A DNA stretch of 64,000 nt from Amphritea atlantica (GCA_024397875.1 CP073344.1:3401001-3465000); one strand, 5' to 3'. Positions 27,546 to 37,260 are shown, numbered from the stretch's first letter. Made by a program: numbers and translations. Notes: generated by a model from the letters alone, not told the origin.

Positions 27546-29219
27546 ATGACAAATACTCGTCATGATCCTAGTCGTGTAATTAAAGCGCCAACTGGCTCGA
27601 ATATCACCTGTAAAAGCTGGTTGACCGAAGCCCCAATGCGAATGCTGATGAATAACCTTCATCCTGATGTGGCAGAAAGGCCTGAAGATTTGGTTGTTTA
27701 CGGTGGTATTGGTCGAGCTGCCCGTAACTGGGAGTGCTATGACAAAATTATTGAGGTGCTGCATCGCCTTGAAGATGATGAGTCTCTGCTTATTCAGTCC
27801 GGTAAACCTGTTGGGGTATATAAAACGCATCCCGACGCCCCTCGAGTGCTGATTGCGAACTCCAATCTTGTGCCTGAATGGGGTAACTGGGAGCACTTTA
27901 ACGAGCTGGATAAAAAAGGTCTGATGATGTATGGCCAAATGACTGCTGGCTCATGGATCTATATTGGCTCACAGGGCATCGTTCAAGGCACGTATGAAAC
28001 ATTCGTCGCTATGGCCAAAAAGCACTTTGATGGTGATGCATCAGGTAAGTGGGTTCTTACAGGTGGGCTTGGTGGTATGGGTGGTGCTCAGCCACTAGCT
28101 GCAACAATGGCAGGATTCTCTTGTATCACTGTTGAATGTGATGAAACTCGCATCGACTTCCGTCTTCGTACCCGCTATGTCGATAAAAAAGCACGTAGCC
28201 TTGATGAGGCGCTGGGTATGATTGATGAAGCCCGTGCTAATGGAGAGGCTATTTCTGTTGGTCTTTTGGGGAACTGTGCAGATATCTTCCCTGAACTGGT
28301 CGAGAGAGGTATTACGCCGGATGTTGTAACCGACCAGACTAGTGCTCATGATCCGCTGAACGGTTATCTCCCGCAAGGTTGGACGATGGAACATGCAGCA
28401 GAAATGCGACAGAAGGATGAAGCTGCCGTAGTTGATGCAGCTAAAGAGTCGATGGCCGTGCAGGTAAGGGCTATGCTGGTGCTACAGTCTCGTGGTGCAG
28501 CAACTACAGATTACGGTAACAATATTCGCCAGATGGCTCTAGAAAAAGGGGTGAAAAACGCTTTCGATTTCCCTGGTTTTGTACCTGCTTATATCCGTCC
28601 GCTGTTCTGTGAAGGTATTGGTCCATTCCGTTGGGTTGCTCTTTCCGGTGATCCTGAAGATATCTATAAGACAGATCAAAAAGTGAAGGATCTGATCCCT
28701 AATGATCCTCATCTTCATAATTGGTTAGATATGGCCCGTGAACGTATTGAGTTTCAGGGGCTACCCGCTCGTATCTGCTGGGTAGGTCTTAAGGATCGTG
28801 CACGTCTGGCCCTGGCTTTTAACGAGATGGTGAAGAATGGCGAGCTGAAAGCTCCGATAGTTATTGGGCGTGATCACCTGGATTCAGGATCAGTTGCCAG
28901 TCCGAACCGTGAGACAGAAGCGATGCTGGATGGTTCAGATGCTGTATCTGATTGGCCGTTACTTAATGCGCTGCTTAATACTGCTGGTGGAGCAACCTGG
29001 GTTTCTCTTCACCATGGTGGTGGTGTGGGCATGGGCTTTAGCCAACATTCTGGTGTAGTCATTGTTGCAGATGGTACTGAGGCAGCAGCAAAACGCTTGG
29101 GACGTGTATTACGTAACGATCCAGGTACCGGTGTTATGCGCCATGCTGATGCGGGCTACGATATTGCGATTAACTGCGCTAAAGAACAGAGACTGGATTT
29201 ACCAATGCTGGAGGCATAA
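27546..29219 (+). CDS. hutU: HutU, urocanate hydratase
   Basis: Urocanase adds water to urocanate using tightly bound NAD+ as electrophile. The 557-residue protein carries the NAD-binding glycine-rich segment [15 protein letters not shown] (about residues 173-187) and the active-site region [11 protein letters not shown], plus [17 protein letters not shown] near the C-terminus. The start is the ATG of [10 protein letters not shown] after GAGGAAA. The GTG at 27531 overlaps the hutG stop. A strong hairpin terminator follows. No hutH (histidine ammonia-lyase) is found in the cluster. Confidence 0.97.
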   Translation: MTNTRHDPSRVIKAPTGSNITCKSWLTEAPMRMLMNNLHPDVAERPEDLVVYGGIGRAARNWECYDKIIEVLHRLEDDESLLIQSGKPVGVYKTHPDAPRVLIANSNLVPEWGNWEHFNELDKKGLMMYGQMTAGSWIYIGSQGIVQGTYETFVAMAKKHFDGDASGKWVLTGGLGGMGGAQPLAATMAGFSCITVECDETRIDFRLRTRYVDKKARSLDEALGMIDEARANGEAISVGLLGNCADIFPELVERGITPDVVTDQTSAHDPLNGYLPQGWTMEHAAEMRQKDEAAVVDAAKESMAVQVRAMLVLQSRGAATTDYGNNIRQMALEKGVKNAFDFPGFVPAYIRPLFCEGIGPFRWVALSGDPEDIYKTDQKVKDLIPNDPHLHNWLDMARERIEFQGLPARICWVGLKDRARLALAFNEMVKNGELKAPIVIGRDHLDSGSVASPNRETEAMLDGSDAVSDWPLLNALLNTAGGATWVSLHHGGGVGMGFSQHSGVVIVADGTEAAAKRLGRVLRNDPGTGVMRHADAGYDIAINCAKEQRLDLPMLEA

Positions 29220-29231
29220 GCGAAATTATTC

Positions 29232-29262
29232 ATGAGGCTGGCAGAGGTGCCGGCCTCATTTT
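29232..29262 (+). terminator. Hairpin terminator between hutU and gdhB
   Basis: ATGAGGC pairs with GCCTCAT, with an inner GGC/GCC pair and an AGAGGT loop, followed by TTT. It lies 13 bp after hutU and 16 bp before the next gene, so it may terminate or attenuate hut transcription into gdhB. Confidence 0.75.
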
Positions 29263-29277
29263 GATGAGTATAAAACA

Positions 29278-32200
29278 ATGCAGAATATCCAGAATAAAAA
29301 GCATAAACGGATTGAACAAGTCCTCCATAAGTGTGGAGATCAGTTAGTAGAAGCAGAGCAAGAGCAAATGGTGGCTTTGACTAAGCTGTTTTACAGAGAA
29401 GTCTGCTACAAAGTTTTTGAAAAAACAGATATCGATCAGTTGTATGCAGCAATGCATAGTACATGGGAATTTATCGCTTATCGACGACCGAATCAGACAC
29501 GTGTTCGGGTGTTCAATCCCACTTACGAAACTCATGGTTGGCATTCTGATCACACTATAATCGAGATCGTGACTGAAGATATGCCATTTCTAGTCTCATC
29601 TGTTTGTATGGTGCTTCAAGAAAAAGGTAAAAGGATTCTTCAGGCGATTCATCCGGTACTTTCAGTAGGAAGGGATGATGACGGTCAACTATTTGATATT
29701 TCCGCTGAAGAGCAGCAGCCTGCCGAATCACGCAATAAAGAAGCTGTAATTCGGTTAACTATTGGTAGCTTGGAAGATCCTGTTGAGTTACCGACTATGG
29801 AACAGCTTCTTCTGCAAGTAGTTGAAGATGTAAATGTTACCGTTGCAGACGAAATATCTATGAAGACCATGCTGGATGAGTCGATTATTGCAATGGAGTC
29901 TGTTCGGCAGCGGGTTGACTTGGATAATGCCACTTTGGATGAAACAGTAAAGTATTTACGTTGGCTTACTGCTGATCGATTTACCAATATTGGCTTTGCT
30001 TACTATGACTTGATCAGAAGTGGAGATGACCGTTGTAATTTAGTTCTGGATGAAAGCAGTCGTTTAGGTATTTTACGTTTTGATCGCCACTTTCCTGAAG
30101 AAAAAAAATATATCCCTCTTTCACCCTATTTATCACAATTGGAGATGAATGCGTCTCCTTTGATTATCACAAAATCAATTTACAGATCACCTATTCATCG
30201 CGCCGATCATCTAGATTACCTTGGGGTAAAACGGTTTGATCAAAATGGTAATGTAGTAGGAGAGTATCGTTTTTTGGGTTTATTTAATCACATAGTTTAT
30301 ACCAGTGACGTTACTGATATTCCCCTGTTAAGGTTAAAGGTAAAGAAATTAAAGGACAGTTTACGTGTTAAACCTCAAGGGCATAGAGGACGATCGCTGG
30401 AGCACATCCTTGCTCAGTACCCTCGAGATGAAATGTTGCAATCTTCACAAGATGATCTTGAAACTATTGTCCGAGGAGTACTTGAAGCTTATGACTGTCC
30501 TCAGTTGCAGCTATTTACCAGAACTGATGCATATGGCCGGTTTGTAACAGTTTTAATTTTAGTGCCTAAAGAACAATTCAACGATAAAGTCCGAAAGCGA
30601 ATTGAGCAGATTCTTGTTGATGGGTTAGGTGGTTCAGATGCTGAATTCCAAGCGCACTGGACTGAAGGCTTACTGGCAATGTTGCAATTCAATATTCACG
30701 CTCAGGATGCTCACCAGTTAGAGATTGATAGTGACATGCTTGAGGCGAAGGTTGCTGAATCTTTACTATCATGGGAAGACTTATTGTCAGAACTGCTTGT
30801 CGATATTAATGGTGAAGAGCGAGGAAGAGACCTTTACGAGCGTTATCATGATGTATTACCCGGTAGTTATAAAGCTGATGTAGAAGCAGTAATTGCTGCA
30901 CAGGATATTAGCAAACTGGAAACATTAAGCACTCAATCCCCTATAGCAACATCACTATATTTTGATTCAGGAAAAACTGATCACCCAGCTCGTTTTAAGT
31001 TGTACGGCAAAGGTACAGGGAAAGCGCTTTCCGACGTGTTACCAATTCTGGATAACATGGGGGTAAAGGTTATTAATGGTAGTTCTTACCTACTGAACTC
31101 TTCAGTCGAGGGTAAAGCTTGGATTCTTGAGTTTGATATCGCATTTGTTCAAGGAAATATTCCTAAACGGGCATTGGTTAAAGAGTTTTTTCAGGAGTCC
31201 TTCACCCGTGTTTACACCGGGGAGGCAGATAATGACGGATATAATCAACTAGTCGTTGCTGCGGAGCTTGAATGGCGAGAAGTCATAATTATTAGGGCGA
31301 TAGGGAAATATCTTGCACAGCTTCAAATACCTTTTTCCCAGTCCTACTTGGAAACTACGCTGGCTAACAATCCTGCAATCACAGCCTCCTTAGTTAAGTT
31401 GTTTCATCAGCGATTTGATCCGGATTTATCTGAAAATTCGCAGGCTGTGGCTGATATATCTGCCAGTATTCTTCAAGAACTTGATGATGTAAACAGTCTC
31501 GATGAAGACCGGATCTTGCGAGGTTTCCATGCCGTAATATTGGCTATCTTACGTACTAACCACTATACGCTTGAGGCTGATGGAGGAAATAAAGAGTACT
31601 TATCTTTCAAGCTGGACCCGGAGAAAATCCCAGGGATACCGTTACCTTGTCCAAAGTATGAGATTTTCGTATTTTCCTCAGAAGTGGAAGGGGTCCATCT
31701 ACGGGGCGGGAAGGTTGCTCGGGGTGGTTTACGCTGGTCGGATAGACGAGAGGATTACCGTACCGAAGTACTTGGATTGGTTAAAGCGCAGATGGTTAAA
31801 AATGCCGTCATTGTCCCCGCCGGCTCGAAGGGAGGCTTCGTATGTAAAAAGCTACCTGTAAATGGCTCACGCGATGCAATTCAGGCAGAAGGTGTGAGTT
31901 GTTATAAGACCTTTATTCGTGGCCTGCTCGATCTTACCGATAACTTAGAGAATGACAAAGTTGTGCCGCCAAATGGCGTTGTTCGCTATGACGATGATGA
32001 TCCATATCTGGTGGTAGCCGCGGATAAGGGAACAGCTACTTTTTCTGATATAGCTAATGGTATTGCAAATCAGTATGGCTTTTGGCTCGGAGATGCTTTC
32101 GCTTCAGGTGGAAAGAACGGTTATGACCACAAAAAGATGGGAATCACTGCTAAAGGTGCTTGGGAATCTGTTCGCCGACTATTTATGGAGAAATCAATAG

Positions 32201-34116
32201 ATACTCAAAGCGAAGAGTTCACGGTGGTCGGTATTGGAGATATGTCAGGAGATGTATTCGGTAACGGCATGTTGCTATCAAGACACAGTCGCCTAGTAGC
32301 CGCTTTTAACCATCAACATATCTTTTTTGATCCTAATCCTAATAATGAGGCAGCATATATTGAACGGCAAAGGATGTTTAACCTGCCTAGTTCAAGTTGG
32401 GCTGATTATGATGAGCAGTTAATCTCCCATGGTGGCGGTATTTTCAGTCGTTCGGCGAAGCGTATCCAGATTACTAAAGAGATGCATCAGGTATTGGGTA
32501 TTGATGAGAAGCTTGAGCAGTTAAGCCCAAATGATTTGATCCGCAGCCTCCTTAAAGCTCCTGTCGACCTGCTTTGGAATGGCGGTATCGGAACTTATGT
32601 AAAGTCCTCTGGAGAATCTAATGACGAAGTGGCTGACCGAGCAAATGATAATGTGCGTATCAATGCAAATGAACTTCGCTGTGGTGTTGTTGGTGAAGGA
32701 GGAAACTTAGGTTTTACACAGCAGGGACGCATTGAATATGCAAGAAATGGTGGGTTGATCAACACCGATGCAATCGATAACTCAGGCGGCGTAGATTGCT
32801 CTGACCATGAAGTAAACATAAAGATCCTATTAAACCAGGCTCAAAGCGCAGGAGAACTGAAAGATTCTGAGCGCAATAAGCTTTTGGCATCGATGTCTGA
32901 CGAAGTGGCAAGCCTTGTGATTCGACAGAACTATCAACAAAGTGCACAGCTAAGCTTTTCAGAAAGTACAGCCTTTGATCGTTTGAATGAAGATAAACAT
33001 CTGATCCAAAAACTGGTTCGTGAAGGAAGGCTGAATCCTGAGTTGGAGTTTATCCCTCAGGAAGAAGTACTGACAGAAAGGTTTCAGAAAAATGAAGGGC
33101 TCTGTCGTCCTGAGATGTCTGTATTGTTAGCCTATAGCAAGAACAAGCTGTATGAGGAGTTAGTACAGTCAGAGCTTGCGAGGGACTCTTATTTACAGAT
33201 GCAACTTCGTGAGTACTTCCCTAAAGCATTGCAGAAACGCTATCAGTCTATTATTGACGAACACCCGTTGCGTCATGAAATAGTAGCAACACAGTTAACA
33301 AATCATATTACAAACCGAATGGGCGCAACGTTTTGCCATGCGATGTTAGAGCAATCTCAAGCAACATATGCAGATGTAGTTCGTGCTTTTATAGTGGCTC
33401 AAGAATTGTTGGGGACTCATAGTTTAGTTTCGGCAATCGAAGACCTTGATAACTGGGTGCCATATAAGTCCCAGTTGTTGATGCATCAAATTGTCAATCA
33501 TAGCCTCGAGCAAGCCACGTTATGGTTGCTAACTCGATGTAAGTCTCATATCGATATCAATCTACTAATTAAGCGTTTTCGTCCTGGTATGAAGTCAATA
33601 ATTGATGACATTGATGCTTTACTGACAGGGGACGCACTGAATAGTCATAAAGAACGGATTCAGTTGTTGATTGATGATGGTGTCTTAGATGGTCTTGCAA
33701 ATAAGGTCTCCCATCTTGTTTGGTCGTGCAATGCATTGGATATGATCTGGCTGAGTGAATCTACTAGTGAGGATCTATCTACAGTTATGAAAGGATATTT
33801 GGGGCTGGACATGAATCTAGGCATCCACATGTTACGGCTTAATATTTTATCTCTGCCAGAAGATGATCTTTGGAATAAGAAAGTTCGGGCATCATTAGTT
33901 AAAGAGCTTGATAGCTCTTTCAGACGAGTTGTTGCTAACTTCATAGAGTTTACTAAAGATCGGGATGATATCAGTGAAGCGTTAACTGATTGGAAAAAAC
34001 AGAGCACAGATTCTATTGACAGTTACCAGAATACACTAGCAAATGTTCGTGCATTGGGGGCTCCAAGCTTAGCGATGCTGAGTGTTGCTGTAAGTGAACT
34101 CAAGATGGTTGCTTAA
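29278..34116 (+). CDS. gdhB: Giant NAD-specific glutamate dehydrogenase (GDH180 type)
   Basis: This 1612-residue enzyme oxidises glutamate to 2-oxoglutarate and ammonium with NAD+. The long N-terminal part (residues 1-about 760) carries ACT-like regulatory segments. The catalytic core begins about residue 800 (GGKVARGGLRWSDRREDYRT, VKNAVIVPAGSKGGFV near 846), continues with VVAADKGTATFSDIANGIA and GIGDMSGDVFGNGML, and the C-terminal helical part runs to the end. Length equals the large bacterial NAD-GDH family. Directly downstream of hutI-G-U, it completes conversion of urocanate carbon to a TCA intermediate. Such genes are usually chromosomal, so a copy on an island is unusual. Confidence 0.95.
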   Translation: MQNIQNKKHKRIEQVLHKCGDQLVEAEQEQMVALTKLFYREVCYKVFEKTDIDQLYAAMHSTWEFIAYRRPNQTRVRVFNPTYETHGWHSDHTIIEIVTEDMPFLVSSVCMVLQEKGKRILQAIHPVLSVGRDDDGQLFDISAEEQQPAESRNKEAVIRLTIGSLEDPVELPTMEQLLLQVVEDVNVTVADEISMKTMLDESIIAMESVRQRVDLDNATLDETVKYLRWLTADRFTNIGFAYYDLIRSGDDRCNLVLDESSRLGILRFDRHFPEEKKYIPLSPYLSQLEMNASPLIITKSIYRSPIHRADHLDYLGVKRFDQNGNVVGEYRFLGLFNHIVYTSDVTDIPLLRLKVKKLKDSLRVKPQGHRGRSLEHILAQYPRDEMLQSSQDDLETIVRGVLEAYDCPQLQLFTRTDAYGRFVTVLILVPKEQFNDKVRKRIEQILVDGLGGSDAEFQAHWTEGLLAMLQFNIHAQDAHQLEIDSDMLEAKVAESLLSWEDLLSELLVDINGEERGRDLYERYHDVLPGSYKADVEAVIAAQDISKLETLSTQSPIATSLYFDSGKTDHPARFKLYGKGTGKALSDVLPILDNMGVKVINGSSYLLNSSVEGKAWILEFDIAFVQGNIPKRALVKEFFQESFTRVYTGEADNDGYNQLVVAAELEWREVIIIRAIGKYLAQLQIPFSQSYLETTLANNPAITASLVKLFHQRFDPDLSENSQAVADISASILQELDDVNSLDEDRILRGFHAVILAILRTNHYTLEADGGNKEYLSFKLDPEKIPGIPLPCPKYEIFVFSSEVEGVHLRGGKVARGGLRWSDRREDYRTEVLGLVKAQMVKNAVIVPAGSKGGFVCKKLPVNGSRDAIQAEGVSCYKTFIRGLLDLTDNLENDKVVPPNGVVRYDDDDPYLVVAADKGTATFSDIANGIANQYGFWLGDAFASGGKNGYDHKKMGITAKGAWESVRRLFMEKSIDTQSEEFTVVGIGDMSGDVFGNGMLLSRHSRLVAAFNHQHIFFDPNPNNEAAYIERQRMFNLPSSSWADYDEQLISHGGGIFSRSAKRIQITKEMHQVLGIDEKLEQLSPNDLIRSLLKAPVDLLWNGGIGTYVKSSGESNDEVADRANDNVRINANELRCGVVGEGGNLGFTQQGRIEYARNGGLINTDAIDNSGGVDCSDHEVNIKILLNQAQSAGELKDSERNKLLASMSDEVASLVIRQNYQQSAQLSFSESTAFDRLNEDKHLIQKLVREGRLNPELEFIPQEEVLTERFQKNEGLCRPEMSVLLAYSKNKLYEELVQSELARDSYLQMQLREYFPKALQKRYQSIIDEHPLRHEIVATQLTNHITNRMGATFCHAMLEQSQATYADVVRAFIVAQELLGTHSLVSAIEDLDNWVPYKSQLLMHQIVNHSLEQATLWLLTRCKSHIDINLLIKRFRPGMKSIIDDIDALLTGDALNSHKERIQLLIDDGVLDGLANKVSHLVWSCNALDMIWLSESTSEDLSTVMKGYLGLDMNLGIHMLRLNILSLPEDDLWNKKVRASLVKELDSSFRRVVANFIEFTKDRDDISEALTDWKKQSTDSIDSYQNTLANVRALGAPSLAMLSVAVSELKMVA

Positions 34117-34138
34117 CTTTTCAATAGGCATGTCATTC

Positions 34139-34181
34139 GGGCTTGCTGAACCCTTTTTAGAGTGATGCAAGCCCTTGTTTT
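34139..34181 (+). terminator. Intrinsic terminator after gdhB
   Basis: GGGCTTGC at 34139 pairs with GCAAGCCC at 34167 around a 20-base loop and is followed by TTGTTTT. It lies 22 bp past the gdhB stop. Confidence 0.82.
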
Positions 34182-34210
34182 ATGGGTTGTTAAAAAGCAT
34201 GGTGATACAT

Positions 34211-34450
34211 ATGTCTGATGTCGTTTATATTGATTGCTTCCCAGTTAGAAGCATCGTCCACAATATTCAGAAAAAAAATGAAAATAGCTGGTGGGTGATT
34301 AGGCGCACCCTCGGAATTGATGGGACCCCCTTGCCTTACGGCCGTGTTGTATATTTTTCACGCACATTTACCGATGCTGAAACCTGGATTAGTCATCAGA
34401 AATTCTCATACTATTCGATTAATAATCTAAAATTTAGTGTCGATGCCTAA
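34211..34450 (+). CDS. Small protein of unknown function
   Basis: Not recognised. The frame could begin at TTG 34175, ATG 34199 or ATG 34211. The first lies in the gdhB terminator, so I take MSDVVYIDCFPVRSIVHNIQ at 34211, giving 79 residues. It is soluble-looking, Trp- and Tyr-rich (ENSWWVIRRT, WISHQKFSYYS), without motif or membrane segment. It sits with the next small ORF between gdhB and an IS end. Confidence 0.45.
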   Translation: MSDVVYIDCFPVRSIVHNIQKKNENSWWVIRRTLGIDGTPLPYGRVVYFSRTFTDAETWISHQKFSYYSINNLKFSVDA

Positions 34451-34492
34451 TAAAGTTTGTAACGATGTTTAGAATCAACAGGATAACTGTTT

Positions 34493-34678
34493 ATGCCTTT
34501 TTATAAGAAGAAAAATAAAAGAAAGTTCCTTTGTGATTTATCAGTTTTTGAGGAAGAAGAATCTCAAAATTTATTTGATTGTGAAATCAATAGTTCTGTA
34601 AGTTATGACGATCGAAGTCGAGAGGTTTATATTTCTTTTGAAGAAGATGAGCGCTGTTTTGTTAGATCGTCAAATTGA
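34493..34678 (+). CDS. Small acidic protein of unknown function
   Basis: Not recognised. 61 residues with a basic start (MPFYKKKNKRKFLCD) and a strongly acidic remainder (FEEEESQN, ISFEEDERCF). Start after AGGATAACTG, 42 bp downstream of the preceding small ORF, with which it may be co-transcribed. It could be genuine cargo or chance. Codon pattern is AT-rich like its neighbours. Confidence 0.4.
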   Translation: MPFYKKKNKRKFLCDLSVFEEEESQNLFDCEINSSVSYDDRSREVYISFEEDERCFVRSSN

Positions 34679-34824
34679 TTGTCTAAAATGGGATAAATAA
34701 TTTCAACCATTAAATTGCTATAATACAATGCTCAACTTAAGATTGAAGTAAAAGTCGGCTTGTTTTCCACTTCTTTACAAGAAATATCTTTATATAACTA
34801 ATGTCTAGAATTTATGCATGACTA

Positions 34825-34999
34825 GGTAATCCTCCCCTTTTTAGTAGGTGCTAAAAGTAGAAGTTAAGCGACCATCAACGGTGGTTTGCCACCATTGGCT
34901 TTATGTGGTCGCTCATGATTGTAAAACCATAACCAGCTTGTTGCATAGTCCTGTACTTCATCCAATGTTTCAAAGAGGTGTTTGCTCACCCAGCTGTAC
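34825..34999 (-). pseudogene. 175-bp IS3-type transposase end, second direct copy
   Basis: This repeats 17371-17545 and encodes on the minus strand only the last part of the OrfB (SWVSKHLFETLDEVQDYATS ... RPHKANGGKPPLMVA). It is cut at 34999 by the IS3-family element that follows. Together with the left copy it suggests that the hut-gdh block was once flanked by two copies of one IS. Confidence 0.85.
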
Positions 35000-35007
35000 T
35001 GTACTGG

Positions 35008-35817
35008 TCAACCCCAGCCGGACACATTTTTTTGTGAATTTTCCAAGTTGATTGGCGATAAATCCCCATTCGCAGAGTGCAGCCTTTCCAGATTGTAATA
35101 TCTCATGTACTTAGCCACATCTTGCCTCATATGCTCTCGCGTTGGCTGGTAAACCTTCAGTATCCAGTCATGCTTCAAGCTACCAAAGAAACGCTCAACG
35201 ACGGCATTGTCCCAGCAGGCTCCAACGTCACCCATCGATGAGCGGAGGTCGTAGCTTTTCAGTAAACGCCTATATTGCTTGCTGGTATATTGTGAACCTC
35301 GGTCACTGTGGAAGACCAAGCCCTTTTTCGGCTGACGGAGATTAACGGCTTTCATCAATGCTCTGCAAACCAAGTCAGCACTCATGCGTTTATCAATATG
35401 CCAGCCCACTATACGACGTGAGTACAAGTCCATCACGACCGCAAGATACATCCAGCCCTCTGCGGTTCTGAGGTACGTGATATCGCCAGCCCAAACCTCA
35501 TTCTGAGCAACCGGATTAAAATTCTGGTTCAGCAGGTTGTCAGCCACCTGATCACTATGTCGGCGCTTAGTCGTCACCTTGTAAGCGATACGTTGCCTAA
35601 CCTTTAATTTCAGTTGTCGCATGAGTGTACGGGTGCGATAACGTCCAATTCTAAAGCCTTCTTCACGTAGCTTTTTCGCCAGCTCTCGACTGCCCAGGCT
35701 GTCTCGGCTAGCCCTAAACAACTCTTTGGCTCTGCGATACAAGTGCAGAGTATCAGCGCTGATGACCTTGGCTGGCCGTTTACACCAGCTGTAATATGCT
35801 GAGCTGCTCACTCTCAT
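35008..35817 (-). CDS. IS3-family OrfB transposase
   Basis: The DDE core shows WAGDITYLRTAEGWMYLAVV (first Asp), FHSDRGSQYTSKQYRRLL (second Asp) and CWDNAVVERFFGSLKHD (Glu). The frame is also open upstream of the first ATG, back to the slippery heptamer at 35910-35916. The active OrfAB fusion would therefore read KKGFSLLRERNEVKYRF before MRVSSSAYYSW. The gene is intact. Confidence 0.93.
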   Translation of the reverse strand: MRVSSSAYYSWCKRPAKVISADTLHLYRRAKELFRASRDSLGSRELAKKLREEGFRIGRYRTRTLMRQLKLKVRQRIAYKVTTKRRHSDQVADNLLNQNFNPVAQNEVWAGDITYLRTAEGWMYLAVVMDLYSRRIVGWHIDKRMSADLVCRALMKAVNLRQPKKGLVFHSDRGSQYTSKQYRRLLKSYDLRSSMGDVGACWDNAVVERFFGSLKHDWILKVYQPTREHMRQDVAKYMRYYNLERLHSANGDLSPINLENSQKNVSGWG

Positions 35818-35876
35818 GACACGGCACAGAACACGTACTGGATAAATCGCGGCCTGCCGCTGAACGAAGCGATACT

Positions 35877-36167
35877 TTACTTCATTTCTTTCGCGAAGAA
35901 GGCTGAAGCCTTTTTTAAAATCTCCTTCTCCATACGAAGCTCTTTATTTTCCTTGCGCAGGCGTTTTAGCTCTTCTCGTTCATCCTCGGCCAGCGTCTGT
36001 CCTTGTTGCTGCTCTTCAAATTGCTGTTTCCAGCGATAGAGCATATTAGTCGCAATACCCAGTGATTTAGCGGCTTCAGGCACTGAGTAACCCTGGTCAA
36101 CGACCAGCGCAACAGCTTCTTCTTTGAATTCTTTCGGGTATTGCTTATAACTACGTTTCTGTCCCAT
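35877..36167 (-). CDS. IS3-family OrfA
   Basis: This 96-residue protein has an N-terminal helix-turn-helix (YPKEFKEEAVALVVDQGYSV, PEAAKSLGIATNMLYRWK) followed by a Leu-zipper-like coil (LKRLRKENKELRMEKEILKK). It binds the IS ends and fuses to OrfB by -1 frameshifting at AAAAAAG near its C-terminus. Confidence 0.93.
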   Translation of the reverse strand: MGQKRSYKQYPKEFKEEAVALVVDQGYSVPEAAKSLGIATNMLYRWKQQFEEQQQGQTLAEDEREELKRLRKENKELRMEKEILKKASAFFAKEMK

Positions 36168-36234
36168 TCCTACACCTCAATGTTTGACGTTTATAGTCTC
36201 TTATTAAAGTGTCCGGTGTCATTAGACCATTACA

Positions 36235-36678
36235 GGGGGGAATCCGTTAAGTTATAGTGACCCACTTGGTTTATTACGCTGGACGGGATCTGCTACCAGC
36301 GTTGGTGTTGTTGGTGTGGTTGGGGCCACGGCTACAAAATATGAGCTAACATCCGAATGGGTAGACGGAAAAAGAGCGACTGTTACCGTGATTGGTGTAG
36401 GGCCAGCACTGGGTGTTGGGGCTGACGTTACCACAGCTAGGAGTTGTGTTGCATTCAATGAACCTCTGGAATTTATAAAACCTGACCTGTTTAATGGAAG
36501 GTTTATCTCAGACCAAGTTGGCTGGGCTGTACTATGGGCAGGCTATGGTTCAGGTGTTACCCAATTGGGAGATGCGTGGAGTATAGCTCATGGTAAAATT
36601 GATTTTGGTTGGGATGCAAGTTGGTCATTAACGGTTGGAACTTCAACTGTTATGGATGTTAAATGGGAAGAAAGGTGA
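36235..36678 (+). pseudogene. Rhs C-terminal tip (putative toxin) cut from its core by an IS
   Basis: The frame is open from the IS boundary. At 36241 it reads NPLSYSDPLGLLRW, the hallmark junction that ends the conserved Rhs core and precedes the variable toxin tip. About 133 residues follow, Gly/Val-rich at first (TSVGVVGVVGATATKYEL), then soluble-looking to VMDVKWEER. The main Rhs core and delivery part is missing, replaced by the IS3 element. The tip resembles no toxin family I can name. A small membrane protein gene follows directly. Confidence 0.72.
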
Positions 36679-36686
36679 GGTTGTCA

Positions 36687-36884
36687 ATGAAAAGGATAGG
36701 TGCTGTTATTTTTGCATGCATTGCTGCCTCAATCGGAACGTCAATATTGTTAGGCCTGCTTATTATCTCAACGATTGGGGAAAAGTATGATTTTGTTTTA
36801 TTTGGTGAATACTCGATAGTAACAAAGATCATAATAATGATTTGCTATTATCCAGTTATGCATAAATACCTTAAAGTTAACTAA
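36687..36884 (+). CDS. Small membrane protein, putative immunity to the Rhs tip
   Basis: I take ATG 36687 (MKRIGAVIFACIAASIG, after GAGG), giving 65 residues with two or three hydrophobic segments (IGTSILLGLLIISTIG, IIMICYYPVMHKYL). It starts 8 bp after the Rhs tip stop. The immunity role is inferred only from the position immediately after an Rhs tip. A membrane immunity protein would fit a toxin acting at the inner membrane or periplasm. A terminator follows. Confidence 0.6.
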   Translation: MKRIGAVIFACIAASIGTSILLGLLIISTIGEKYDFVLFGEYSIVTKIIIMICYYPVMHKYLKVN

Positions 36885-36908
36885 GCTTGCTGTTAATAAC
36901 TTTACTTC

Positions 36909-36938
36909 GAAAAGGTCAGCCATGCGGGCCTTTTTTTT
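36909..36938 (+). terminator. Intrinsic terminator after the Rhs-tip/immunity pair
   Basis: AAAAGGTC pairs with GGCCTTTT-like sequence (one G-T pair) across an 8-base loop and runs into eight T. It is 25 bp past the preceding stop. Confidence 0.75.
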
Positions 36939-37217
36939 ATCTCACAAACTGTCATTTTAACCAGCAGCGCCTGCACACTTTTCCGGTTTCGGGTGTCACT
37001 ATTGACCAGCAGGGTTTGCAAGTTGGGCCAGCGCCTACATAGTCCGCTTTTGGCACTTTCCTGCCGGAAGCTGAAGCTCAGATATCCCCAACCCTGATGT
37101 CTGCTATGGGGAAATGTGGTTTCCGGGGGAGGGGTACGCTAACCAATCATCATAGTCTCCAGTGTGCCGGTAGAGGCCATACCGCAGTTTCAGAAGCATT
37201 CGGATTAAGTACAAAAA
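36939..37217. other. Non-coding stretch before the hipBA cassette
   Basis: About 280 bp without a supportable gene or IS end. It contains one copy of TCACAAACT (36942), a motif repeated three times to the right of hipA. Confidence 0.4.
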
Positions 37218-37260
37218 AGGTCACTTCATCAGCAAGCCGATGGCATCTGGGGTACATATT
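37218..37260. repeat. Left inverted repeat of the hipBA cassette
   Basis: The sequence AAGGTCACT...AGCAAGCC-GATGGCATCTGGGGTACATATT reappears inverted at 38926-38970 with a few mismatches. The inner part is a near-palindrome around GATGGCATC. The pair brackets hipB and hipA exactly. Confidence 0.78.

Larger units (their letters stand above)
35000..36234 (-). mobile_element. IS3-family insertion sequence
   Basis: This 1235-bp element has imperfect terminal repeats, TGTACTGGTC...CCGGACAC on the left and, read inward from the right, TGTAATGGTC...CCGGACAC. It encodes OrfA and OrfB with an A-AAA-AAG slippery heptamer (plus-strand 35910-35916) for -1 frameshifting. No target duplication is visible: TAC on the left, GGG on the right. 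Each flank is a truncated gene, an IS end on the left and an Rhs gene on the right, so the insertion accompanied a deletion or two copies recombined. Confidence 0.9.

Noticed and set aside
34175..34210. Upstream start for the small gene after gdhB
   Set aside because: The TTG start lies in the T-run of the gdhB terminator; a later ATG is more plausible.
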